Positions 39,290 to 47,911 of a DNA stretch of 64,000 nt are shown here, piece after piece. Under the pieces are notes generated by a model that saw only the letters and a list, made by a program, of their open reading frames with translations, made no database searches and was not told the DNA's origin. The stretch's first letter is position 1; each line of letters begins with the position of its first letter. Source of the stretch: JANQPX01 sp041398025 (GTDB taxonomy: Bacteria > Pseudomonadota > Alphaproteobacteria > Geminicoccales > Geminicoccaceae); assembly GCA_041398025.1 (NCBI GenBank), contig JAWKVM010000017.1, positions 1-64,000 of the forward strand, written 5' to 3'. A program made the translations under genes and the position numbers.

Positions 39290-40495
39290 ATGGCCACGCT
39301 TCGGCCCGGTGACGACAAGGAGATGCGGGCCGCGGTCGAGCAGGCCTGCGCCGACGGGCGCGCGCTCGAGATCGTCGGCACCGGCACCAAGCGCACCCTC
39401 GGCCGGCCGGTCGATGCCAAAGAGCGGCTCGATCTTTCCGGGCTGAACGGCGTGGTCGACTACGAGCCGGCGGAGCTGGTGCTGACCGCGCGGCCGGGAA
39501 CGCCCCTCGCCGAGGTGGAGACGCTGCTCGGCGAGGCCGGCCAGGCGCTCGCCTTCGAGCCGCCCGACTACAGCGAGCTGTTCGGCAGCGATCATGGCGG
39601 CACGCTCGGCGGCGTCATCGCCGCGAACCTCTCGGGGCCAAGGCGCATCAAGGCGGGTGCCGCGCGCGATCACCTGCTCGGCTTCAAGGGAGTGACCGGC
39701 CATGGCAGCGCCTTCAAATCCGGCGGCCGGGTGGTCAAGAACGTCACCGGCTACGACCTCTCCAAGCTGATCACCGGCTCCATGGGCACGCTCGCCGCGG
39801 TCTCCGAGCTCAGCGTCAAGACCCTGCCGCGCGCGGAGACCACCTGGACCCTGATCCTGCGCGATCAGGAGGACGGGCAGGCGTTGACCACGATGACCCG
39901 GGCGATGGCCTCGTCCCACGAGCTGTCCGCCGCCGCGCATCTGCCCGCGGGCATGCCGGCCGGGATCGGCTTCGGCAACGGCGCGCTCACGCTCCTTCGG
40001 CTGGAGGGGCCGACGGCCTCGGTCGAGGCGCGCTTTTCGGCCCTGCAGCGGGAGCTCGGCGGCGGCGACAAGCTCGAGGACAAGGGCTCGCTCACGCTCT
40101 GGAAGGGGATCCGTGACGCCGCCCCCCTGACCGGTGCCGGCGACCAGGCGATCTGGCGCCTGTCCCTGCCGCCGGTCGCAGGCCCGCCGGTCATGGCGGC
40201 GATCCGGGCCAGGCTCGAGGTCTCCTATTATTATGACTGGGCGGGCGGGCTGATCTGGCTCGCCGCCGCCGAGGACGGCGATGCCGGTGCCGGCGTGATT
40301 CGCGGCGCGATCGAGGCGGTGCCCGAAGCCTCGAGCGGCCATGCCACGCTGATCCGCGCGGCCGAGGCGACGCGCAGGAGCGTGCCGGTCTACCAGCCGC
40401 AGGCCACGCCGCTTGCCGCTCTCACGAAACGCGTGAAAGACAGCTTCGATCCGAAGCGCATCCTCAATCCCGGCCGCATGTTTGAGGGCGTGTGA
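39290..40495 (+). CDS. glcE: Glycolate oxidase FAD-binding subunit GlcE
   Basis: 401 residues with a FAD-binding PCMH-type domain: LDLSGLNGVVDYEPAELVLT, ARPGTPLAEVETLLGEAGQ, FGSDHGGTLGGVIAANLSGP, GGRVVKNVTGYDLSKLITGS and a C-terminal cap with FDPKRILNPGRMF. GlcE works with GlcD and GlcF to oxidise glycolate to glyoxylate at the membrane. GGGAGGTGCG precedes the ATG. The stop is followed after three bases by glcF. No glcD lies upstream in this window. Confidence 0.93.
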   Translation: MATLRPGDDKEMRAAVEQACADGRALEIVGTGTKRTLGRPVDAKERLDLSGLNGVVDYEPAELVLTARPGTPLAEVETLLGEAGQALAFEPPDYSELFGSDHGGTLGGVIAANLSGPRRIKAGAARDHLLGFKGVTGHGSAFKSGGRVVKNVTGYDLSKLITGSMGTLAAVSELSVKTLPRAETTWTLILRDQEDGQALTTMTRAMASSHELSAAAHLPAGMPAGIGFGNGALTLLRLEGPTASVEARFSALQRELGGGDKLEDKGSLTLWKGIRDAAPLTGAGDQAIWRLSLPPVAGPPVMAAIRARLEVSYYYDWAGGLIWLAAAEDGDAGAGVIRGAIEAVPEASSGHATLIRAAEATRRSVPVYQPQATPLAALTKRVKDSFDPKRILNPGRMFEGV

Positions 40496-40498
40496 GCG

Positions 40499-41815
40499 AT
40501 GCAGACCAGTTTTTCTCTCGCCCAGCTCGCCGATCCGGATGTCGCGGAGTCGGAAAAAATTCTTCGGACGTGCGTGCATTGCGGCTTCTGCACCGCGACC
40601 TGCCCCACCTTCGTCCTGCTCGGCGACGAGCTCGACAGTCCGCGCGGCCGCATCTATCTGATCAAGGACATGCTGGAGAACGGCAAGCCGGCCGGCCCGG
40701 AGATCGTGAAGCATGTCGACCGCTGCCTCTCCTGCCTCTCCTGCATGACGACGTGCCCGTCGGGGGTGCACTACATGCACCTGGTCGACCATGCGAGGAA
40801 GCATATCGAGGCGACCCACCGGCGGCCGACGATCGAGCGCCGGCTGCGCGACCTGCTCGCCGCGATGCTGCCGGAGCCCGGTTTCTTTCGACTTGGCCTG
40901 CTCGCCGCGTGGTTCGCCAAGCCCTTTGCCAGACTGTTCGAAGGACGACCCGGCCTCCCGGGAAAAATCGGCGCGATGCTGCGGCTGGCGCCTGCCGCCA
41001 TCCCGACGCCGTCCTGGATGGACCGGCCGCAGGTCTTTCCGGCCGAGGGCAGACGCCGGGCGCGCGTCGCCCTGATGACCGGCTGCGCCCAGCAGGTGCT
41101 GGCGCCGTCGATCAACGAGGCGACCATCCGCCTGCTCACCCGCCACGGCGTCGAGGTGGCGATCCCCCATCTGACGGGCTGCTGCGGTGCCCTGGTGCAT
41201 CACATGGGGAGAGAGGCGGACGCCCTCGACGCCGCGCGCCGCAATATCGACGCCTGGCAGCGCGAGGACGATCTCGACGGGCTGGACGCCGTTCTGATCA
41301 ACGCGTCCGGCTGCGGCACCACGGTCAAGGATTACGGCTTCATGCTGCGCGAGGACCAGGCCTATGCCGCGCGCGCGCAGCACTTTGCGCGGATCACCAG
41401 GGATGTCAGCGAGTTCATGACCGGGCTCGGCCTGCTGCCGGCCGCGCGCGACCTCGATCTCACCGTCGCCTATCACGCCGCCTGCTCGCTGCAGCACGGC
41501 CAGAAGGTCACGGCCGAGCCGAAGGCGCTGCTCGCGGCGGCGGGCTTCACGGTCAGGGAGGTGCCCGAAGGGCATCTCTGCTGCGGCTCGGCCGGCACCT
41601 ATAACATCCTGCAGCCGGCGATCGCCACGGAGCTTCGCGACAGGAAGGTCCGCAATATCCAGAGCACCTCGCCCGACCTGATCGCCGCCGGCAATATCGG
41701 CTGCATCACCCAGATTCGCAGCGGCACGAAACTCCCTGTGGTGCACACCGTGGAGCTGCTCGACTGGGCCACCGGCGGACCCGCACCTGCGGGGCTTTCC
41801 GAGGGATGGGCATGA
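40499..41815 (+). CDS. glcF: Glycolate oxidase iron-sulfur subunit GlcF
   Basis: 438 residues. Two 4Fe-4S motifs are at the N-terminus (CVHCGFCTATCP and CLSCLSCMTTCP). Two CCG domains follow: GCCGALVHHMGRE and CCGSAGTYNIL. This is the electron-transfer subunit that passes electrons from the flavin subunits to quinone. It is directly coupled to glcE. Confidence 0.95.
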   Translation: MQTSFSLAQLADPDVAESEKILRTCVHCGFCTATCPTFVLLGDELDSPRGRIYLIKDMLENGKPAGPEIVKHVDRCLSCLSCMTTCPSGVHYMHLVDHARKHIEATHRRPTIERRLRDLLAAMLPEPGFFRLGLLAAWFAKPFARLFEGRPGLPGKIGAMLRLAPAAIPTPSWMDRPQVFPAEGRRRARVALMTGCAQQVLAPSINEATIRLLTRHGVEVAIPHLTGCCGALVHHMGREADALDAARRNIDAWQREDDLDGLDAVLINASGCGTTVKDYGFMLREDQAYAARAQHFARITRDVSEFMTGLGLLPAARDLDLTVAYHAACSLQHGQKVTAEPKALLAAAGFTVREVPEGHLCCGSAGTYNILQPAIATELRDRKVRNIQSTSPDLIAAGNIGCITQIRSGTKLPVVHTVELLDWATGGPAPAGLSEGWA

Positions 41816-41938
41816 CGGCCGATCGAACCGGAAAATGGCCACCTTGCGCGATCGTCAACGCCGGCTGACGGAAGGCGAGCTCTGGCTGGGTCGTGGTGAC
41901 AAATCATCGGGATTGGCGATCACGGCGGCAAACGAAAC

Positions 41939-42086
41939 CTTAAGCATTTGGCCTTATCTTCGGCCATCAGGTCCATGCGACCCTGGGAATCCGCCCGCCC
42001 GTCGGGAAGAGGAACGCGGCTTGCACTCCCAGGATCGCATGGACCGGAATCGGATCTTGGCATTTCGGGGTTAAGAGATCATGAAG
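41939..42086. repeat. Intergenic palindrome family 1, copy B
   Basis: Arms GGTCCATGCGACCCTGGGA (41970 on) and TCCCAGGATCGCATGGACC (ending 42045) form a 76-nt palindrome with a non-conserved centre. CTTAAG at 41939-41944 lies 25 nt outside the left arm; TTAAG at 42071-42075 (box TTAAG-N6-TGAAG) lies 25 nt outside the right arm. It fills the glcF-dapB gap, where no gene is supported. Confidence 0.85.
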
Positions 42087-42165
42087 AGGGCGGGCCGGCC
42101 GGCGCCGACCGGTGGGAGCGGTCGGGAAGGTCACAGCGAAAGGTGAGCCTGGGAGGGCGAGCGAG

Positions 42166-42969
42166 GTGAAAATCGGAATTCTGGGCTGCGCCGGACGCAT
42201 GGGGCGCGCCCTTCTGAACGAGGTCATCGAGAGCGACGGCTGCACGCTTGTAGGCGGCACGGAAAGGGCGGGAAGCCCCGCGCTGGGCCAGGATCTGGGG
42301 GGGCTCGCCGGCAAGGACGCTATCGGCCTCGTCGCGAACGAGGATGCGGACGGACTGATCGCGCGCGCCGACGTGGTCATCGAGTTCTCCACGGTCGAGG
42401 CCACGCTCCGCCATGTCGCCCTGTCCGCCGAGCACGGCACCGCGCAGGTCATCGGCACGACGGGCTTCGACGACCACGCGCGGGAAAAAATCGTCAGCGC
42501 TGCGGCGCGCTCGCCGCTCGTCTGGGCGGCGAATATGAGCCTCGGCGTCAATCTCCTGCTCGGCCTGACCGAGCGCGTCGCGCAGAGCCTCGGCCCGGAG
42601 GCGTTCGACATCGAGATCGTCGAGATCCACCACCGCCACAAGATCGACGCGCCTTCGGGCACGGCGCTGGCGCTGGGCGAGGCGGCGGCGCGCGGCCGCA
42701 ATGTGCATCTCGCCGATGTCGCCGATCGCGGCCGGGACGGCGTCACGGGTGCGCGCAAGACCGGCGCCATCGGCTTCGCGGCCCTTCGCGGCGGTGATGT
42801 GGTCGGCGACCACACCGTCACCTTCGCCGGCCTCGGCGAGCGCATCGAGCTCACCCACAAAGCCTCCGACCGCCGCATCTACGCCCGCGGCGCCCTCCAC
42901 GCCGCCCGCTGGCTCCAGGGCCGCCCGCCCGGCCTCTACGACATGACCGACGTCCTTTCCCTAACCTAA
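42166..42969 (+). CDS. dapB: 4-hydroxy-tetrahydrodipicolinate reductase
   Basis: 267 residues, normal DapB length. The nucleotide-binding motif KIGILGCAGRMGR begins directly after the start, ANMSLGVNLLL follows, and the catalytic block EIVEIHHRHKIDAPSGTA contains the His-His and Lys pair. It reduces HTPA to tetrahydrodipicolinate in lysine and peptidoglycan synthesis. The start is GTG 42166; ATGs farther upstream lie in the repeat region. dapA and other dap genes are not adjacent. Confidence 0.95.
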   Translation: MKIGILGCAGRMGRALLNEVIESDGCTLVGGTERAGSPALGQDLGGLAGKDAIGLVANEDADGLIARADVVIEFSTVEATLRHVALSAEHGTAQVIGTTGFDDHAREKIVSAAARSPLVWAANMSLGVNLLLGLTERVAQSLGPEAFDIEIVEIHHRHKIDAPSGTALALGEAAARGRNVHLADVADRGRDGVTGARKTGAIGFAALRGGDVVGDHTVTFAGLGERIELTHKASDRRIYARGALHAARWLQGRPPGLYDMTDVLSLT

Positions 42970-43046
42970 GTGGTATGACCACCTCATGGACTCGGACCGT
43001 CGGTGCCGGGGTCGATGGTATGCGGCCAGGTTTTCGGGCGGTGGAT
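42967..43046 (+). repeat. 3'-flanking repeat family 2, copy 1 (after dapB)
   Basis: From the dapB stop the sequence reads TAAGTGG, a short stem (GTGG..CCAC), then CCTCATGGACTCGGACCG and GGTATGCGGCCAGGTTTTCG. It is about 80% identical over ~80 bases to the minus strand at 45308-45225, which follows the fadL-like gene's stop in the same relative orientation. The remainder of 43047-43335 holds no supported gene. Confidence 0.75.
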
Positions 43047-43335
43047 GGGGGCAGGAGGGGGGCTGGTTTGGTTGTCGGATGAGTGCGGGCGCCCGTGAAT
43101 GAGGGCCCGTTTCGATCGGACGCTTTCGCCTGATCGATGAGAAGAGCGCGAGACCGGAGAGGCGGAGCGTGCAATCCGATCCAGCTGATCGGCATTGTCC
43201 ATGGGATGCGTGCGCCTGATGAAAACGTCGGCTTTCTGGGGGAGCAAAGACAGAAAACAGGCGTTTGCAGCAGGCCAGCACTTTGCGAGCGAACGTTCCA
43301 GGCCATCGTGACAAGTCTCGCTGGAAGGACTGTCG

Positions 43336-43482
43336 CTTAACGACATCTTAACCCATCGCCGCTAACCTCACTGATCAGGTCCATGCGATCCTGGGAGTCC
43401 GAGCCCTGCTTAATTTTTCCGGGCGGGCGGAGTCCCAGGGTCGCATGGACCTGATGACGGAGCCTGGGGTAAAAAGCTTAAG
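43336..43482. repeat. Intergenic palindrome family 1, copy C
   Basis: Arms begin GGTCCATGCGATCCTGGGAG at 43379 and end CCCAGGGTCGCATGGACC at 43451; both sides extend by ATCA/TGAT. Left of it is TTAACGACATCTTAAC (43337-43352), a perfect TTAAC-N6-TTAAC, 26 nt from the arm. Right of it is CTTAAG with TTAAG at 43478-43482, also 26 nt away. TTAAC-N6-TTAAC equals the CtrA-binding consensus known from Caulobacter. Confidence 0.85.
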
Positions 43483-43555
43483 GTTTCGTTTACGGACGTG
43501 AACAGAACGCCTGATATGTGGCCACCATGATCTGGTGATGCTTGGGGAGAGCCTG

Positions 43556-44149
43556 ATGGCCAAGGACGTCGTCGTCTATTACGCGCTGCAATCGCCCTGG
43601 ACCTATCTCGGCTGGCAGCGGTTTTTGGACCTGGCGGCGGACAAGGGCGTGTCGGCGGTGTTTCGGCCGATCAAGATGGCGCCGGTGTTTCAGGCCAGCG
43701 GCGGCCTGCCGCTCGCCAAGCGGCCGAAGCAGCGCCAGGCCTACCGCATGATGGAGCTGAAGCGCTGGCGCGAGGTGTTGGGCGTGCCGCTGACCCTCGA
43801 GCCCGCGTTCTTTCCGGTCGACGAAAGCCTGGCAGCGCTGATGGTGATCGCCTGCGGGAACCTGGGCGGCGACACCGGCGCACTCAGCCTCGCCATGCTG
43901 CGCGCCGTCTGGGCCGAGGAGCGCAACCTCGCCGACCGCCCGACGCTGCTCGCGATCGCCGCGGAGCAGGGACTGGACGGCAAGGCGCTGATGGCATCGG
44001 CGGAAACCCAGCCGATCGCCGACATCTACGAGGCCCACACCCAGGCCGCGCTCGCCGACGGCATCTTCGGCGTTCCCACCTTCAAGCTCGGCGACGAACT
44101 CTTCTGGGGCCAGGACCGCCTCGATCTCCTGGCGCGCGCGCTGGGGTGA
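43556..44149 (+). CDS. 2-hydroxychromene-2-carboxylate isomerase family protein (DsbA-like)
   Basis: 197 residues with a DsbA/GST-kappa thioredoxin fold: VVYYALQSPWTYLGWQRFLD (substrate and glutathione site with Ser in place of Cys), FRPIKMAPVFQASGGLPL, KRPKQRQAYRMMELKRWREV and FGVPTFKLGDELFWGQDRLD. HCCA isomerases act in naphthalene degradation; most homologues have unknown substrates. ATG 43556 has GGGGAGAG upstream; the ATG at 43535 is out of register with that site. Confidence 0.87.
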   Translation: MAKDVVVYYALQSPWTYLGWQRFLDLAADKGVSAVFRPIKMAPVFQASGGLPLAKRPKQRQAYRMMELKRWREVLGVPLTLEPAFFPVDESLAALMVIACGNLGGDTGALSLAMLRAVWAEERNLADRPTLLAIAAEQGLDGKALMASAETQPIADIYEAHTQAALADGIFGVPTFKLGDELFWGQDRLDLLARALG

Positions 44150-44372
44150 CAGGCGGGGGAAGACCGCGCGCCGCGAGCGGCGGAAGTGTCGAGGCAGCAG
44201 GTTGCAGGCGTCCGGTGGCGATCGTCGAGCGGTCGCAATCGCCGTGGCGGTGCGGAGCCATCTCCTTCCATCAGCGTTGACGTGCAAATACGTTCGCTGC
44301 TGCGCAAGAAACGGGTCGCTCGAGGCCTTGGCAAGGCTTAGGTCGAAGGCTTGCCAACAATGGAGAGCCCCG

Positions 44373-45125
44373 ATGCAACTCGAAGGGAAGAACGTCATCA
44401 TCACCGGAGCCAGCAGCGGCATCGGCGCATCCGCAGCGCTGCTGTTCGCTGCGGAAGGCGCCCGCCTGGTCCTCGGCGCCCGTCGCGCAGAGCGTCTGGA
44501 AGAGCTGGTCGAAGGAATCGAGAGCAGAAACGGCCGTGCGGTCTTTCTGGCCGGCGATATTCAGGACGAAGACTATGCAGAGGCGCTGGTCGAACTCGCG
44601 GTCAGCGCGTTTGGCGGTCTGGACGCCGCATTCAACAATGGTGGGATCACGGGCGCGCTCGGCCCGGTCCCCGAGATGGACTCCGCGAATTGGCACACCG
44701 TTCTATCAACCAATTTGAGCAGTGCGTTCTACGCCGCGAAACACCAGATTCCGGCGATGAAGCTGAATGGCGGCGGATCGATCGTGTTCACGTCATCCTT
44801 CGTGGGGCACACGATCGGATTGCCGGGCATGGGTGCCTATGCCGCTGCGAAGGCTGGCTTGGTTGGATTGACGCAGGTCCTCGCAGCCGAGCATGGGCCT
44901 GAAGGAATACGGGCCAATGCCCTGCTGCCCGGAGGCACCAAGACCGCCATGGCCGGCGATGATCCCGATTTCCATGACTTCGTCAGGGGGCTTCATGCCT
45001 TGAAGCGCATGGCGGATCCAGAAGAGATCGCCAACGCGGCCCTGTTTCTCATCTCGGATCAGTCGTCCTTCGTTACGGGAAGTGCCTTGATCGCCGATGG
45101 TGGGAACTCGATCAACAAGACGTAG
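44373..45125 (+). CDS. SDR-family oxidoreductase
   Basis: 250 residues. Cofactor motif TGASSGIG, then NNGG in place of NNAG, the catalytic Ser in FTSSFVGH and YAAAK, then LLPGGTKTAM and VTGSALIADGGNSINKT. Typical of the classical SDRs of the 3-oxoacyl-reductase/glucose-dehydrogenase type; substrate unknown. The gene begins at ATG 44373 after GGAGAG. The 220-base gap to the isomerase gene holds no gene. Confidence 0.88.
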   Translation: MQLEGKNVIITGASSGIGASAALLFAAEGARLVLGARRAERLEELVEGIESRNGRAVFLAGDIQDEDYAEALVELAVSAFGGLDAAFNNGGITGALGPVPEMDSANWHTVLSTNLSSAFYAAKHQIPAMKLNGGGSIVFTSSFVGHTIGLPGMGAYAAAKAGLVGLTQVLAAEHGPEGIRANALLPGGTKTAMAGDDPDFHDFVRGLHALKRMADPEEIANAALFLISDQSSFVTGSALIADGGNSINKT

Positions 45126-45224
45126 CGGTCACTTCGACCGTGAGCGGCCTTGTCGCGGCATGCATCAGCCAGGCACGCCTGACCGTGACTCCGGACGTGC
45201 GCCGTCAACGTCGTCGTCCCTCCC

Positions 45225-45308
45225 ACCCCGGCGCCGCCAAACCTGGCGGCATACCGTCGATCCAGGCGCCGCCGGTCCGAGTCCATGAGGTGGCCACGCC
45301 ACCGCCAC
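45225..45308 (-). repeat. 3'-flanking repeat family 2, copy 2 (after fadL-like gene)
   Basis: On the minus strand, directly after the TAA of the fadL-like gene, the sequence reads GTGGCGGTGGCGTGGCCACC and then TCATGGACTCGGACCGGCGG and GGTATGCCGCCAGGTTTGGC. It matches copy 1 after dapB in position and direction. The GGTGGC-GTGGCCACC part can fold. Confidence 0.75.
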
Positions 45309-46685
45309 TTAGAAGCGGATGGTGCCGCCGATGGTGATGATGTCGATCTGGTTTTCGTAACGGCCTGAGAGGTCGCCGCGGAAGAAGTTCTCGCCGGCCG
45401 GATCGGTGCCGGCTTCGAGCTCGAGGTCGGCGTCTTCCATGAAGATGTGGGTGTAGCTGGCGTTCAGGCTGATATTGCTGGCGAGATCGAAGGAAGCGCC
45501 GATCGCGGTCCAGTAGCGGTCCGAGCCCGGCAGGCGCGGCGTGCGCGTGTCGTCGGGGATCGGGCTTTCGTCATAGGCGATGCCGCCATGCAGCGAGAGC
45601 GCCGGCGTCAGCGCGTAGCTGGCTCCGAGGGCGACGAAGAAGCTGTCGTCCCAGGCTTCGGTGGTGACGTTGTCGCCCTGGGCGGGGTTGTCGAATTCCA
45701 CCCGCAGCTCGTCGAACACCGACCAGTCGGTCCAGGCGACCTCGGCCATCAGGGCGAGGCCGTTGTCATATTCGTGATAGGCGCCGGCCGAGATCGTGGC
45801 GGGCGTGGTCACCTCGGCGCTGATGCCGCTGTCGATCAGCAGACCGTTGGCGTTCAGGATGTCGCCGACCGCGCCGGACGCACCATTGTCGAAATCGGCC
45901 GAGCCCTCGGCGCGGTGGTCGATCTCCGAGCGGAAGGCGAGGCCGAAGCGGGTGTTGTCGCTCGGCATGAACAGGGCGCCGAGATTGAAGCCGATCCCCC
46001 AGTCGTCGGCCTCGAGTTCGACCTCGCCGTCCTGGGCGGTGGGGGCGGCGCCGGGCACGCCGGCGGCGGCGCCGATCGAGCCGATGTCGACGGCGCTGGT
46101 CAGCTTGGTGTCGATATACTGCACCTGCACGCCGGCGCCGAAGGCGAAGTGATCGCCGCCGTCGAAAGCGATCGCGGGGTTGATGTTGATCGATGTCAGC
46201 TCCGAATCCAGAGCATGGTACCGGCCGATCCAGCCGTCGTCGTTTTCCGTGGTCAGGCCGAAGGGGGCGGTGACGCCGAGGCCCAGCGTCAGCCCGTCGG
46301 TGATCTCGGCCGACAGGTAGAGCGCCGGGAGCAGTGCGTCCTGGCTGATGTCGCCTGCATTGTCGCCGCCGGCAATCGCCACACCGCCGAGCGTGGCCGA
46401 CGTCGTCGCCGCGCCGTCCTTGAATTTGCTCTCCGGCAGGATGTAGCTCAAGCTGACATGGGCCTGAGATCCGTCCTGGAGCGCGAGCGCTGCCGGGTTG
46501 AAGAACATGTAGCTGACATCTTTGGCGGCCGCGGTCGCACCGGCGAAGGCGCTGGCCTGCGCGGTGCTCGACTGCTCGCGAAGCGCGTAGCCCGCCGCCA
46601 GCGCCTGCTGGGTGGTCAGAAGAAGGGCGATTGCAGTGCTGGCATGCAGAAGAGATCTGGACGGCATCATCGAAGGACTCCCCAT
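45309..46685 (-). CDS. OmpP1/FadL-family outer-membrane transporter
   Basis: 458 residues. A signal peptide (ALLLTTQQALA) leads to the FadL N-terminal segment GYALREQSSTAQASAFAGAT with DVSYMFFNPAALA (the NPA motif). Many alternating beta strands follow, and the chain ends in IITIGGTIRF with a terminal Phe, the usual outer-membrane barrel signal. FadL proteins let hydrophobic molecules such as fatty acids cross. Start ATG 46685 (MGSPSMM); ATG 46670 is possible. About 270 bases upstream to the next gene are non-coding. Confidence 0.9.
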   Translation of the reverse strand: MGSPSMMPSRSLLHASTAIALLLTTQQALAAGYALREQSSTAQASAFAGATAAAKDVSYMFFNPAALALQDGSQAHVSLSYILPESKFKDGAATTSATLGGVAIAGGDNAGDISQDALLPALYLSAEITDGLTLGLGVTAPFGLTTENDDGWIGRYHALDSELTSININPAIAFDGGDHFAFGAGVQVQYIDTKLTSAVDIGSIGAAAGVPGAAPTAQDGEVELEADDWGIGFNLGALFMPSDNTRFGLAFRSEIDHRAEGSADFDNGASGAVGDILNANGLLIDSGISAEVTTPATISAGAYHEYDNGLALMAEVAWTDWSVFDELRVEFDNPAQGDNVTTEAWDDSFFVALGASYALTPALSLHGGIAYDESPIPDDTRTPRLPGSDRYWTAIGASFDLASNISLNASYTHIFMEDADLELEAGTDPAGENFFRGDLSGRYENQIDIITIGGTIRF

Positions 46686-46956
46686 GTCCGCCTCTTTTCT
46701 CGACAGCGAGGCGGTTGTCTCGCCGGTCTGACTGAAGACCGGCACAACGTCAATCACGTTCACAGTTCCACAACGCTCTACCGTGAATAGGGGAGCTTGA
46801 CCACTGCAAAACGTGACACGGCGGTGACAGAGGGAGTCTTTTCTGCCTGAAACGGCATAGACCGATCACGCGCCAGCCGAAGCGGCGCGTGACCGGTCAA
46901 TCCAGCAACCGTGAGCATCGATGGCGCGTGCCGCGGCGCGCGCCAGGAGGCGGCCG

Positions 46957-47370
46957 TCAGGCTTCGACGGCGACCAGCTTCGGCAGGGTGCGCGCTTGCG
47001 CGACCCAGTCCTCGACCTCTTCCGGCGTTGGCGCGCGCCGGGCGAAGCGCTCGGCGGCGTTGAGGGTGTAGAGCGCGTCATGCAGCTTTTCCGGATCCTG
47101 GCCGGCAAGCTTGGCGACGCGGTCCACATCGAGGAGTTCGAGCATGTCGGCGAAGATCGCGCCGATTCCCTTGATGCGGGCTAGATCGGCCCGACAGGTC
47201 AGGCGGGTGAGCGTCAGCTCTTCGATCCCGCTGGTTTCGGAAAACTGCTGACGCTTGTCGCGGTTGCCCGCGGCGGACAGCAGCTGATGCGTATAGGTGA
47301 CACCGTTACGCTTCAGCTTGGCGCGCACATCGAAGCTGATGCCTCGCAGCTTGCTGACATGCAGGGACAT
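46957..47370 (-). CDS. DUF4332-type helix-hairpin-helix protein
   Basis: 137 residues. The segment LARIKGIGAIFADMLELLDV, then DRVAKLAGQDPEKLHDALY resembles the DUF4332 helix-hairpin-helix repeat (GIG...LA..dp..L). The N-terminal part (SFDVRAKLKRNGVTYTHQLL) looks like another copy of the repeat. Such domains may bind DNA or RNA. The start is ATG 47370 (MSLHVSKLRG); the open frame continues upstream without similarity. Confidence 0.75.
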   Translation of the reverse strand: MSLHVSKLRGISFDVRAKLKRNGVTYTHQLLSAAGNRDKRQQFSETSGIEELTLTRLTCRADLARIKGIGAIFADMLELLDVDRVAKLAGQDPEKLHDALYTLNAAERFARRAPTPEEVEDWVAQARTLPKLVAVEA

Positions 47371-47911
47371 CGAGCGGTCGCAGGGCTGCTTCTTGCCTTG
47401 CGCTGCACCGATACCACCATTGACGCGACGTCCATTCGACGGACGTTTGACAACCAGATCATGCGTCAAGACCTCAGCGGCATCGACCCTGGCGTCCTCG
47501 CCGAACGTCCGCGGCATAATATCCGAAGACATAAGCAACCTCCCAATTCATGTTGCCCCAGACCCGGCCTGTTTCGGAACTGCACACCACGATCCCTGCC
47601 TCTGCACCCCTGCCGGGCTCAGATCGATGGCGCGAACGACTTGCGGCTTGCAAACCGGCAACTGCGAAACCAGCCTGGGTCAACCGGCATCCGTGCGCAG
47701 CTTTCTGACAAGGTCCCTCCAGCGATCGCCCCTGGCGATCTCACTTGTCATGGGAAAGCGACGTACGAACCCTCGGTTTGATCGACAAAACAACAAGAAG
47801 AACCCGTTGTTCTGTCGTTCGTGTAAGAGTGAACGTTGCCGGGGCCAGTTTATTCGATGAAAAATTGAAATTATCTCTCTTTACTGTGGGAAATAAAAAG
47901 GCGCGAAGCGC
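47371..47911. other. Intergenic region, no gene seen
   Basis: About 540 bases between the DUF4332 and methyltransferase genes. Its last 130 bases are A/T-rich, with no clear hairpin terminator. Short frames have no similarity to known proteins. Confidence 0.4.

Noticed and set aside
41835..42074. Apparent 79-codon gene between glcF and dapB
   Set aside because: Most of it is the palindromic repeat B; similar peptide strings appear at the other repeats because of the repeat, not coding.
43137..43340. Small open frames in the dapB to isomerase gap
   Set aside because: No similarity, no ribosome-binding site, and partly within repeats.
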